DNA of 64,000 nucleotides from SZUA-1377 sp964622255 (GTDB lineage Bacteria; Campylobacterota; Campylobacteria; Campylobacterales; QNZT01), in contig CAZUPK010000098.1 in NCBI GenBank assembly GCA_964622255.1, forward strand, positions 1 to 64,000. The letters are read 5' to 3'. The translations under genes were made by a program, and so were the position numbers. The notes beneath the pieces were generated by a model that was not told the origin of the DNA, did no database searches, and worked only from the letters and a program-made list of their open reading frames with translations. Within the stretch, counting starts at the first letter, position 1. Each line of letters opens with the position of its first letter. Below are positions 1-7,600 of this stretch, one piece after another.

Positions 1-90
1 TTGAGTGAGGCAAAGTTACAAGGTGCCGATTTGAGTGATGCAAAGTTACAAGGTGCCTATTTGAGTGATGCAAAGTTACAAGGTGCCTAT
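1..90 (+). repeat. Three 30-bp tandem repeats inside the pentapeptide gene
   Basis: Three consecutive 30-bp units, each starting ttgagtga and ending ggtgcc(g/t)at, differ by only two or three bases. Identity at the DNA level, beyond what the protein repeat needs, suggests recent unit duplication. The array probably continues left of the window. Confidence 0.85.
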
Positions 91-396
91 TTTAAAGTAA
101 CCAATTTAAAAGGCACTAATTTAGAAAATATAGATAAAACCCCTTTAACAAAAGAAAAAGCTAAAAATTTAATAAAAATTGTAAAAACATATCTTTATAA
201 ACAAAAACAAAATAGAGTCATAAAATCAATAAACAGTGCTATAGATAAAGAGCCTATATCTTGGCTTAAAGAGCAAGATATAATAACTGGTAAATTAACA
301 GAAAAAGAGATTAAACAAATTTGTGGTAGCTTTACTATTGATAATGAAGTTATTAAAGAAGCAAAAAATAGGGTTGGTTGTGATAAGGTAAAGTAA
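1..396 (+). CDS. Pentapeptide-repeat protein, 5' end cut by window
   Basis: The first 30 codons are three near-identical 10-residue units of the form LSDAKLQGAY. This is two pentapeptide repeats (A-x-L-x-x) per unit and would form a right-handed beta-helix. About 100 non-repeat residues follow, rich in Lys and Ile, with no motif I recognise. The reading frame is open from base 1 and begins with TTG, which is itself the first repeat codon, so the true start lies upstream and more repeats are likely. Function unknown: pentapeptide proteins range from gyrase-protecting DNA mimics to effectors, and nothing here decides. It ends about 80 bp before the malic enzyme gene. Confidence 0.7.
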   Translation: MSEAKLQGADLSDAKLQGAYLSDAKLQGAYFKVTNLKGTNLENIDKTPLTKEKAKNLIKIVKTYLYKQKQNRVIKSINSAIDKEPISWLKEQDIITGKLTEKEIKQICGSFTIDNEVIKEAKNRVGCDKVK

Positions 397-473
397 AGCC
401 ATAATCTCCTTGATTTTTAATAATCATATGCTAAAATTGGCTGACAAGATTGCAAAAAAAATAAGGAGAAACG

Positions 474-1763
474 ATGGGTGATTTTAAACAAGAGAGTTTG
501 GACTATCATAAAGCTCAAAATGAGTTTGATACAAATGGAAAAACAGGAACTTTGATAACAAAATCTTGTGCAAGTGAAAAAGAACTTGCTATGGCATATA
601 GTCCGGGTGTTGCTTATCCATGTCTTGAGATAGAAAAAGATATAGATACAGTTTATGACTACACAAACAAAGGTAACTTAGTTGCAGTTATATCTGATGG
701 AACAGCAGTTTTAGGACTTGGAGATATAGGACACTTAGCTGGTAAACCGGTTATGGAGGGTAAATGTGTACTTTTTAAAAAGTTTGCAGGTGTTGATGCT
801 ATAGATATAGAGATAAATACTAAAGATACAGAGGAAATCATCGAAACAGTTGCTAAAATAGCAGATAGTTTTGGTGGTATAAACTTGGAAGATATAAAAG
901 CTCCAAAATGCTTTGAGATTGAGGAGAGATTAAAAGAGATTTGCAATGTTCCGGTATTTCACGATGATCAACACGGAACTGCGGTTATTACAACAGCGGG
1001 ACTTATAAATGTTTTAGAGATGACCGGAAAGCCTGTTGAAAATCTAAAAGTTGTTGTAGTTGGTGCTGGTGCATCGGGTATAGCTTGTGCTAAGATGTAT
1101 AAAGCCCTTGGAGTTAAAAGTATCACTATGCTAGATAGTAAAGGTGTTATCCACTCTAGAAGAGATGATTTAAACAAATATAAACAAGCTTTTGCTTTTG
1201 ATACTGATGATAGAACTTTAGAAGATGCTATGAAAGATGCAGATATGGTTTTAGGACTTAGTGGACCGGATCTAATCTCTAAAGAGATGGTAAAAACTAT
1301 GGCTGATAATCCTATCATATTTGCTTGTGCAAATCCTACTCCAGAAATTATGCCACCACTTGCAAAAGAGGCAAGAAGTGATGTAATCGTTGGAACTGGA
1401 AGGAGTGATTTTCCAAACCAAGTAAACAATGTTTTAGGTTTTCCTCAAATCTTTAGAGGTGCTTTAGATGTTAGAGCTACTAAGATAACTGAAGGTATGA
1501 AAATGGCTGCTTCAAGAGCATTGGCAAAACTTGCTAAAGAACCGGTTCCAGACTATGTAAAAAAGGTTCACGGAAGAGGTGATGATATGACTTTTGGATC
1601 GGAATATATAATCCCCTCACCATTTGATAAGAGAGTTCTTCCATATGTTGCAACAGCAGTAGCAAAAGCAGCTATCGAAGATGGTGTTGCAAGAATAGAT
1701 TCTGCTTCTTTTGATGAGGACAAATACTTTAAACATCTTGAAGAGTTAGCAGAGAGAAGATAG
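474..1763 (+). CDS. Malic enzyme (oxidative decarboxylation of malate to pyruvate)
   Basis: This 429-residue protein matches the short bacterial malic enzyme, without the C-terminal phosphotransacetylase-like domain of MaeB. Visible motifs are SPGVAYPC near residue 43, the active-site segment VFHDDQHGTA around 160-169 and the Rossmann motif GAGASG at 197-202. It would make pyruvate and NAD(P)H from malate in the cytoplasm, linking the TCA cycle to gluconeogenic or anabolic pyruvate. A good AAGGAG sits 6 bases before the ATG. A strong hairpin terminator follows, so it is probably monocistronic. Cofactor preference (NAD or NADP) cannot be read from the sequence. Confidence 0.93.
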   Translation: MGDFKQESLDYHKAQNEFDTNGKTGTLITKSCASEKELAMAYSPGVAYPCLEIEKDIDTVYDYTNKGNLVAVISDGTAVLGLGDIGHLAGKPVMEGKCVLFKKFAGVDAIDIEINTKDTEEIIETVAKIADSFGGINLEDIKAPKCFEIEERLKEICNVPVFHDDQHGTAVITTAGLINVLEMTGKPVENLKVVVVGAGASGIACAKMYKALGVKSITMLDSKGVIHSRRDDLNKYKQAFAFDTDDRTLEDAMKDADMVLGLSGPDLISKEMVKTMADNPIIFACANPTPEIMPPLAKEARSDVIVGTGRSDFPNQVNNVLGFPQIFRGALDVRATKITEGMKMAASRALAKLAKEPVPDYVKKVHGRGDDMTFGSEYIIPSPFDKRVLPYVATAVAKAAIEDGVARIDSASFDEDKYFKHLEELAERR

Positions 1764-1782
1764 AAAGAGATTGAGAAGAGAG

Positions 1783-1817
1783 ACTAAGAGACCAAAAAGT
1801 CTCTTAGTTTAGTTTTT
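1783..1817. terminator. Bidirectional terminator between malic enzyme and oxidoreductase
   Basis: A perfect 10-bp stem ACTAAGAGAC/GTCTCTTAGT (1783-1792 with 1799-1808), loop CAAAAA, is followed by TTAGTTTTT. The two flanking genes converge, and the stem overlaps the last codons of the minus-strand gene, so it can serve both. Confidence 0.8.
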
Positions 1818-3534
1818 CCACTCTTACTTTTACCTCTCCAAAACAGGCTCCATTTCCATCATCACTTTTTATACTCGGGGTTAGGTTATTTACTCCCTTA
1901 GTTCCACTATATATCAAGATACAATCATCCCTCAATCTATCGTCGTTCATAACATCTACAACTAACTGGCCATAAGGGGAGGTTACTTTTACCATATCTC
2001 CATTGTTTAAACCCAAACTTGTTGGAACTCTGATGCTTTTTGCACGATTAAACTGCGAGTTTATGGAGTATTTATACTTAGAAGATATGAGCCAAAATCC
2101 CTTTTGCTCTTTTATATCGCTTTCATCTTCACTCTCAACTATAAACTTAAAACTAAAATCCTCCTGGCTATATGGAGTTTTTTTGTAGGATTTTGAAGTT
2201 ATAAGATGGTTGTTAAAGTTTGAGTTTGACTCAACTATATGCTCTATATATTTTGATGCTTTTTCAAGCTTTTCATATCCAAACTGCTCTAAAAGATAGT
2301 TTGTTAAGTCATACTCACTGATGCCATACTCTACCTCTTTTAGTTTTGGCATAAGCCCTACAAAGTGTGTTCCATAGGAAAATCTAACATCCTCCTTTTC
2401 TAAAAAGTTACAAGAGGGTATAACCAAATCTGCTAAGGCTGAAGTTTCATTTTCATACAATCCAAAATATACCACAAAACTATTTTTAAGCCCTTTGATA
2501 ACTCTGTTTGTATTTGGCATTTGATTTGCAGGATTTGCTCCTTGGATAAAGACTAAATCATACTCTCCAAAGTTAACGATAGGTTTTGCAACTGTTTTAG
2601 TTTTATAAACAAATGGATCTTTATATCCTAGTTTGCTATCTCCTAAAAAACTAACTCCACATCCCTCTTTTCCAAAGTAACCTATCATAGCAACAAATGA
2701 ATCTATAGCTCTTAAAACTTCTGCACCGTTGGTGTATTTTTGAACACCATTTCCTACTAAAAATGCAGTTTTACTATCCTTTATAAGCATAAGAGCAGTT
2801 AAAAAGTCTTTTATAACAACCTCTGTTTCATCTAAGAGTTGGTTTATTGTGTAACTTCTAAAAAAGTCTAGAAAGTAGTCAAAGTCCAAGCAGTGTTTTT
2901 TTATATACTCTTCATCATCCATTTGCTCCATATAGGCAAATCTACAAAACAAGAGTGCAAGATAAAAATCACTTCTTGGAGGGATTTGTAAGTGGATATG
3001 AGCCTTTTTTGCTAAGGAGGTTTTTATAGGATCTATAACTATCAAAATCTTATTTTTTATGGTATCTAAAAGATGTGAGTTGGTATTTTCTATATTTCTT
3101 CCCCAGACTACAACTACTTCACTTTTTGCTATTTCATTTGGAGTTAAGATATAGTTTTTTCCTCTTCCAGCTTCAATCCCCGCAACTCCTGCACTATCAC
3201 AAAGGCTTCCTTTTGTAAAAGTTGAACCATATTTTGAAAAAAATTCTCCTGTTATATTTTGAAGATGTCCGAAGTTCCCTGTGCCTTTGAAATAAAGTGT
3301 CTTTTTATCTTTAAACTTTTTGAGTTTTTGGGTTAGGATGATCTTTGCTAACTCCATATTTATATCTTTTCCTTCATATCTTGCATTAGTTATTCTTGGA
3401 GTTTCCAAGTATTCGTGAAGGCTAGGGCAGAGGTAACCTTTTGTATATGGATGCTCTTTATCGCCTTTTAGTTTGTTATTGTTATATCTAACCGAACATG
3501 CATCATAGCAGTCAAGTGGGCAAGTTGTTCTCAT
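1804..3534 (-). CDS. Molybdopterin-dependent oxidoreductase (DMSO reductase superfamily)
   Basis: This 576-residue protein begins with a [4Fe-4S] cysteine set C5-x3-C9-x3-C13-x22-C36, followed by a molybdopterin fold. GSLCDSAGVAG places C112 where the Mo-ligating Cys of NapA-type enzymes sits. The C-terminal part has the molybdopterin dinucleotide-binding barrel (residues about 470-576). It most resembles the soluble YoaE/YyaE-type oxidoreductases of unknown substrate and has no Tat signal, so it should be cytoplasmic. It is shorter than typical family members (650-750 aa). Its start overlaps the upstream adaptor gene by 4 bp. No partner electron-transfer subunit lies nearby. Substrate unknown. 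Confidence 0.8.
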   Translation of the reverse strand: MRTTCPLDCYDACSVRYNNNKLKGDKEHPYTKGYLCPSLHEYLETPRITNARYEGKDINMELAKIILTQKLKKFKDKKTLYFKGTGNFGHLQNITGEFFSKYGSTFTKGSLCDSAGVAGIEAGRGKNYILTPNEIAKSEVVVVWGRNIENTNSHLLDTIKNKILIVIDPIKTSLAKKAHIHLQIPPRSDFYLALLFCRFAYMEQMDDEEYIKKHCLDFDYFLDFFRSYTINQLLDETEVVIKDFLTALMLIKDSKTAFLVGNGVQKYTNGAEVLRAIDSFVAMIGYFGKEGCGVSFLGDSKLGYKDPFVYKTKTVAKPIVNFGEYDLVFIQGANPANQMPNTNRVIKGLKNSFVVYFGLYENETSALADLVIPSCNFLEKEDVRFSYGTHFVGLMPKLKEVEYGISEYDLTNYLLEQFGYEKLEKASKYIEHIVESNSNFNNHLITSKSYKKTPYSQEDFSFKFIVESEDESDIKEQKGFWLISSKYKYSINSQFNRAKSIRVPTSLGLNNGDMVKVTSPYGQLVVDVMNDDRLRDDCILIYSGTKGVNNLTPSIKSDDGNGACFGEVKVRVEKLN

Positions 3535-4283
3535 CTTATCTCTACCTTTATAAGTTTTGAAAATATTTTTGGAGGTTCTATCTCTATCTCCACTTTATAG
3601 CCTGATAGATTTGTTGTATCGGCTACTTTTAAGATTTTAACTATTTTATACTTTTGTCTTTTGTTGTTTATAAGTATTTGGGATGATTTTAGTTTTTTTA
3701 AATCTTCATCTGTTACAAAAATAGTCAATTTTGCTTTCGAAAGATCTGCTATATCTATAAGTGGTGAGCCTAGATTTATAAAGTCTCCTTTTTTAGGATA
3801 TATCTTTGTTATGTAGTATTTTGAAGATATTTTGATATTTTTTTTGTCTATTTTATCTTTTAGAGTTTCTATACTTAAACTTAGTTTTTCTAGTGAGTTT
3901 TTTAAGTTAAGAAGATTTTTCTTTGAGTTTAGCATCTTTAAAAGTTTTATATCTTTTTGAGTTTTTGAGTAGGTAAAGAGATTTTTTATCTTTTTATAAG
4001 CTGTTAAATCTATCTCATAACTTTTCTTTGCTATATTTAAAAGCTCTTTTGTATTTTTATACTCCTCTTTTAGAGTTTTAAGATTTAGTCTATCTATCTT
4101 ATCGTCAATTTTTATTACTATGCTACCATCTCCATATTGTCCCTCTTTTAGCTCATCACTAAAGGTAACTTTTCCATTTATATCAGACTTTATATGATAG
4201 CTCCAAAGAGGCTTTGCTTTTGAATAGTATTCATTTGCATAAAGAGTAATCACAATGGATATGATAGTTGTCAAAAACTTCAT
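3531..4283 (-). CDS. HlyD-like periplasmic adaptor (membrane fusion) protein
   Basis: This 250-residue protein has an N-terminal signal or anchor (MKFLTTIISIVITLYANEYY). A long Lys/Leu-rich coiled-coil hairpin (about 65-150) is flanked by split lipoyl-type halves: DINGKVTF before it, and YITKIYPKKGDFINLGSPL after it. A beta-barrel segment follows. This is the layout of RND/ABC efflux adaptors, which bridge an inner-membrane pump to a TolC channel. No pump gene is adjacent. Instead it is followed, with a 4-bp overlap, by a molybdopterin oxidoreductase. The TolC-like protein at 17.4-18.6 kb could be a partner, but this is inference only. Confidence 0.7.
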   Translation of the reverse strand: MKFLTTIISIVITLYANEYYSKAKPLWSYHIKSDINGKVTFSDELKEGQYGDGSIVIKIDDKIDRLNLKTLKEEYKNTKELLNIAKKSYEIDLTAYKKIKNLFTYSKTQKDIKLLKMLNSKKNLLNLKNSLEKLSLSIETLKDKIDKKNIKISSKYYITKIYPKKGDFINLGSPLIDIADLSKAKLTIFVTDEDLKKLKSSQILINNKRQKYKIVKILKVADTTNLSGYKVEIEIEPPKIFSKLIKVEIR

Positions 4284-4350
4284 AATACTCCTTGTTTTAT
4301 TTTCCTTATTGTATCATTAAATTATGATAAATCTATAAAAAAGTGTTGTT

Positions 4351-5235
4351 ATGAAAAGTAGTTTAGAAGAGTTAAGAAAAACAAGACAAAAATGGCTTGA
4401 ATGGAAAAATATAGCTCCTTTAAGAAAGATGCTAAAAAATTTGCCAAAAGTTGAGACAGAAGTCAGCCTTGATGATGTTATCACTATAAAGACCAATATT
4501 AAAGAGGATTTTAAGGATAAAGCAAGGATGCTTATGCCTTGGAGAAAAGGTCCTTTTAAGATAGATGAACTTTTTATAGATAGTGAGTGGCAGAGTTTTA
4601 AAAAGTTCAATCTCCTAAGGCCATATTTTAACTTAAAAGATAAAGTTGTAGCAGATGTAGGTTGTAACAATGGCTACTATATGTTTAGGATGTTAAAAGA
4701 TAAACCAAAAGAGATAGTCGGTTTTGATCCATCTCCTCTTTTTTTAACTCAGTTTGATTTTATAAATCACTTTGTTAAAGGTAATATAAAATATGAACTT
4801 TTAGGGGTTGAACATTTAAAAATATATGATAAAAGATTTGATATTATTTTTTGTTTAGGGGTGCTTTACCATAGAAGCGACCCTATTTCTACCATAAAGT
4901 CACTAAAGATGGCCTTAAACAATGATGGAGAGCTTTTTATAGATACTTTTATGATAGACGGAGATGATGATATATGTTTAACTCCAAAGGATAGATACTC
5001 AAAGATACCAAATATCTACTTTATCCCTACCATATCTGCTTTTAAAAACTGGCTATATCGTGCAGGGTTTAAAAGTGTGAAAGTTTTAGAAATAATAAAA
5101 ACAGATAGTAGTGAACAAAGAAAAACTGACTGGATAGAAGGGGAGAGTTTGGGGGACTTTTTAGATAAAGAAAATCCAAACTTAACAGTAGAAGGGTATC
5201 CTGCACCAAAAAGGGTTTATGTTAAAGCAAGTTAG
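4351..5235 (+). CDS. cmoB: tRNA U34 carboxymethyltransferase CmoB
   Basis: CmoB transfers a carboxymethyl group from carboxy-S-adenosylmethionine to 5-hydroxyuridine at tRNA position 34, giving cmo5U. The 294-residue protein shows the class I methyltransferase motif D102-x-G-C-N-N-G-Y and the family signatures LGVLYHRSDP, MIDGDDD and GYPAPKRVY at the C terminus. Length is a little below the usual 320. It is transcribed divergently from the adaptor gene. No strong Shine-Dalgarno is visible before the ATG. The carboxy-SAM synthase cmoA is not in this window. Confidence 0.92.
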   Translation: MKSSLEELRKTRQKWLEWKNIAPLRKMLKNLPKVETEVSLDDVITIKTNIKEDFKDKARMLMPWRKGPFKIDELFIDSEWQSFKKFNLLRPYFNLKDKVVADVGCNNGYYMFRMLKDKPKEIVGFDPSPLFLTQFDFINHFVKGNIKYELLGVEHLKIYDKRFDIIFCLGVLYHRSDPISTIKSLKMALNNDGELFIDTFMIDGDDDICLTPKDRYSKIPNIYFIPTISAFKNWLYRAGFKSVKVLEIIKTDSSEQRKTDWIEGESLGDFLDKENPNLTVEGYPAPKRVYVKAS

Positions 5236-5292
5236 TTTTTAACCGATATTTTTTTGTTAAATAAAAGAAGGTATAAAAGATAGACTATTTTT

Positions 5293-6651
5293 ATGAAAAT
5301 AGAGAAAAGTATTTTAAAAATTTCAAAATATCTACAAAAAAATGGTGCTAAGGCTATCGTCGTAGGTGGTAGTGTTAGGGATTTTCTTTTTAAAAAAGAG
5401 CCAAAAGACTTTGATATAGAAGTTTATGGAGTCTCTTTGAAAAAACTACAAGAGTTACTTAGCCATTTTGGAAAGGTTTTGGTTGTTGGAAAGAGTTTTG
5501 GAGTTTTAAAACTTTTTTTTGATGGAAAAGTTTATGATTTTTCTTTACCACGAAAAGAGAAAAAGGTAGCATCAGGACATAGAGGTTTTGAGGTAACTTG
5601 TGATGAAAACTTAGAGTATAAAGAGGCTTTTAAAAGAAGAGATTTTACTATAAATGCTATTGGTTATGATATACAAAATGGCTTTTTTATAGATATTTAT
5701 GGTGGAATAAAGGATTTAGAGCAAAAGATTTTAAGAGTTGTTTGTGAAAAAACTTTTGTTGAGGATCCTTTGAGAGTTTATAGAGCGGTGCAGTTTGTGG
5801 CAAGATTTGAACTTGAGGTTGAACCAAAAACTAAAGAGCTTTTAAAAATGATGGTCAAAAGAGGAGATTTGGAAGAGCTTCCAAAAGAGAGAGTTTTTGA
5901 AGAGTTTAAAAAACTACTTTTAAAGGCAAAAAAGCCCTCTATCGGTTTGGAACTTTTAAAAGAGCTTGGGGTGTTAAAATATTTTCCTGAGTTAAAAGCG
6001 ATAGTTGGAGTTAAACAAGATCCAATTTATCATCTAGAAAGTGATGTATGGACTCATACTTTAAAAGCTTTGGATGCTTTGGAAAAAAGAGAGCTAAAAC
6101 TTGCATTTGCTGTGCTTTGTTATAATTTAACAAAAGCGGTTACAACTAAAGTGATAGATGGAAAGCTAACTTTAATAGGGCATAAGAAGGCAGGAGTTTT
6201 GCTAAGTGAAAGTTTTTTAAGAAGATTAACCGATGATAAAAAGTTGATAGAGGGAGTTTTGTCACTTGTTAGATGGCACTTTGTTCCAAGTGCTTTTTAT
6301 AAGCAAAAAGCTAAAAACAAAGCGATAAGAAGACTATCTACAAAGGTAAATATTAAAGAGCTTATAGAAGTAGCAAAGGCTGATTTTTTTGGAAGAGGAA
6401 CAGATAAAGCTAAAAGTGGGGTCTATGAAGCCGGAGAGTGGCTTTTAAAAAGGGCAAAAAAACTTGGTGTGGAAAACTCTCCCCCAAAGCCTTTTGTTAG
6501 AGGTGGAGATTTGATAGATATGGGACTAGAACCCTCACCACTTTTTAAGAAGATACTTGATGAGATGTATCAAAAACAGCTTGACGGAGAGTTGGAAAAT
6601 CGTGAAAAAGCTTTGAAGTATCTTAAGGAAAGAATTAGTATTATAGTTTAA
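5293..6651 (+). CDS. tRNA nucleotidyltransferase / poly(A) polymerase family, degenerate HD motif
   Basis: Class II nucleotidyltransferase signatures are clear: GGSVRD at 25-30, the metal-binding DFDIE at 39-43, GHRGF, and RRDFTINAIGYD for template-independent CCA or A addition. The protein (452 aa) carries the C-terminal extension that normally holds an HD phosphohydrolase domain. At the position where the family reads LHDLGK this protein has LCYNLTK (277-278 are Y-N instead of H-D), so the phosphatase/phosphodiesterase activity is probably lost. Whether it adds CCA, CC or A cannot be decided by eye. It lies 57 bp after cmoB. Confidence 0.85.
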   Translation: MKIEKSILKISKYLQKNGAKAIVVGGSVRDFLFKKEPKDFDIEVYGVSLKKLQELLSHFGKVLVVGKSFGVLKLFFDGKVYDFSLPRKEKKVASGHRGFEVTCDENLEYKEAFKRRDFTINAIGYDIQNGFFIDIYGGIKDLEQKILRVVCEKTFVEDPLRVYRAVQFVARFELEVEPKTKELLKMMVKRGDLEELPKERVFEEFKKLLLKAKKPSIGLELLKELGVLKYFPELKAIVGVKQDPIYHLESDVWTHTLKALDALEKRELKLAFAVLCYNLTKAVTTKVIDGKLTLIGHKKAGVLLSESFLRRLTDDKKLIEGVLSLVRWHFVPSAFYKQKAKNKAIRRLSTKVNIKELIEVAKADFFGRGTDKAKSGVYEAGEWLLKRAKKLGVENSPPKPFVRGGDLIDMGLEPSPLFKKILDEMYQKQLDGELENREKALKYLKERISIIV

Positions 6652-6678
6652 AATTAATTTAAAACAAAAGGTCAATTT

Positions 6679-7578
6679 ATGAAAAAACTTTCTTTTTTTT
6701 TATTTGTAGCATCAGCACTTTTTGCCGGTGAGATAAGAATCGGTAGTGGTGATATGGGTTTTAGCGGTGGTTTTTTAGGATTTGATAAAAAGGTTACAGA
6801 GGGAATAACAACTTTTGGCTATGAACAAAATCATAAAAATATATTTGGTTCAAAAAGCTTTTATTGCTATAACATAACTTGGTATGATTCTGACCACTTT
6901 AAACAGATGCAATCAATATATAACACAGGGGTAAATCAACTTTTTAGTTGGATGCCTCCTATTGTTTCATCAAATGTTTTTGTTCCAACTATGGATTATA
7001 GATTGCAAGGATTGGATGCTAGTTTAAGTCTTGGTTATGATTTGTCTCATAAAGATGAAAATAATTATTTTGGTATAGGTGGATATCTTGGTATAAATCT
7101 TCCTTGGATAGATAGCCAAAAAGATAGTAGTTATTTGGATAATATACCAGCAGGTATTGATGTAAATAAACTATATGATTTTTATAAGGTATCAAAAACT
7201 GATATACAAACTTATAAACTAGGAGTTGGGATATATACTAAAACATCACTAACTTCTACTTTATCTGTATATGCAAATGGTGTATATGCATATCAAACAG
7301 GGAGTATGGAAAATGATTATGCAAAAAGTGATTTTAATGTAGATGGAACTTATAAATCTTTAGATATCGGTTTAAGATATAGTCCATATCAGAAAAATCA
7401 TAGATTTTTAGAGATAACTTGGAGTCCTAGAGTCTATATAACAGCAGGTTATAAGTTAGAGAGATGGAGTGTTGATGATGTAGCTATAGATATAAGTGGT
7501 ATGGGTATAAATATGCCAAAAACAACTATGAAGTTTGATACTGATATTGGTTACTTAGGATTTGGTTACTCTTTTTAG
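6679..7578 (+). CDS. Putative outer-membrane beta-barrel protein
   Basis: This 299-residue protein has a clear Sec signal peptide (MKKLSFFLFVASALFAG). The rest alternates aromatic and polar residues in short strands with Gly-rich turns, for example SLGYDLSHKDENNYFGIGGY, and ends in an aromatic residue (GFGYSF). That terminal Phe is the usual BAM recognition signal. I do not recognise a family, and nothing indicates what it transports or binds. It has AAAGGT before the ATG and precedes ligA by 22 bp. Confidence 0.6.
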   Translation: MKKLSFFLFVASALFAGEIRIGSGDMGFSGGFLGFDKKVTEGITTFGYEQNHKNIFGSKSFYCYNITWYDSDHFKQMQSIYNTGVNQLFSWMPPIVSSNVFVPTMDYRLQGLDASLSLGYDLSHKDENNYFGIGGYLGINLPWIDSQKDSSYLDNIPAGIDVNKLYDFYKVSKTDIQTYKLGVGIYTKTSLTSTLSVYANGVYAYQTGSMENDYAKSDFNVDGTYKSLDIGLRYSPYQKNHRFLEITWSPRVYITAGYKLERWSVDDVAIDISGMGINMPKTTMKFDTDIGYLGFGYSF

Positions 7579-7600
7579 AATATTTTAGTAAAATATCTTT

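Noticed and set aside
968..1429. A 153-codon minus-strand open frame inside the malic enzyme gene
   Set aside because: It lies wholly opposite a clear enzyme gene, has low-complexity hydrophobic composition and no ribosome-binding site.
1804..3534. Selenocysteine formate dehydrogenase
   Set aside because: No in-frame UGA; C112 occupies the metal-ligand position and the CxxxC Fe-S motif fits the YoaE-type group better.
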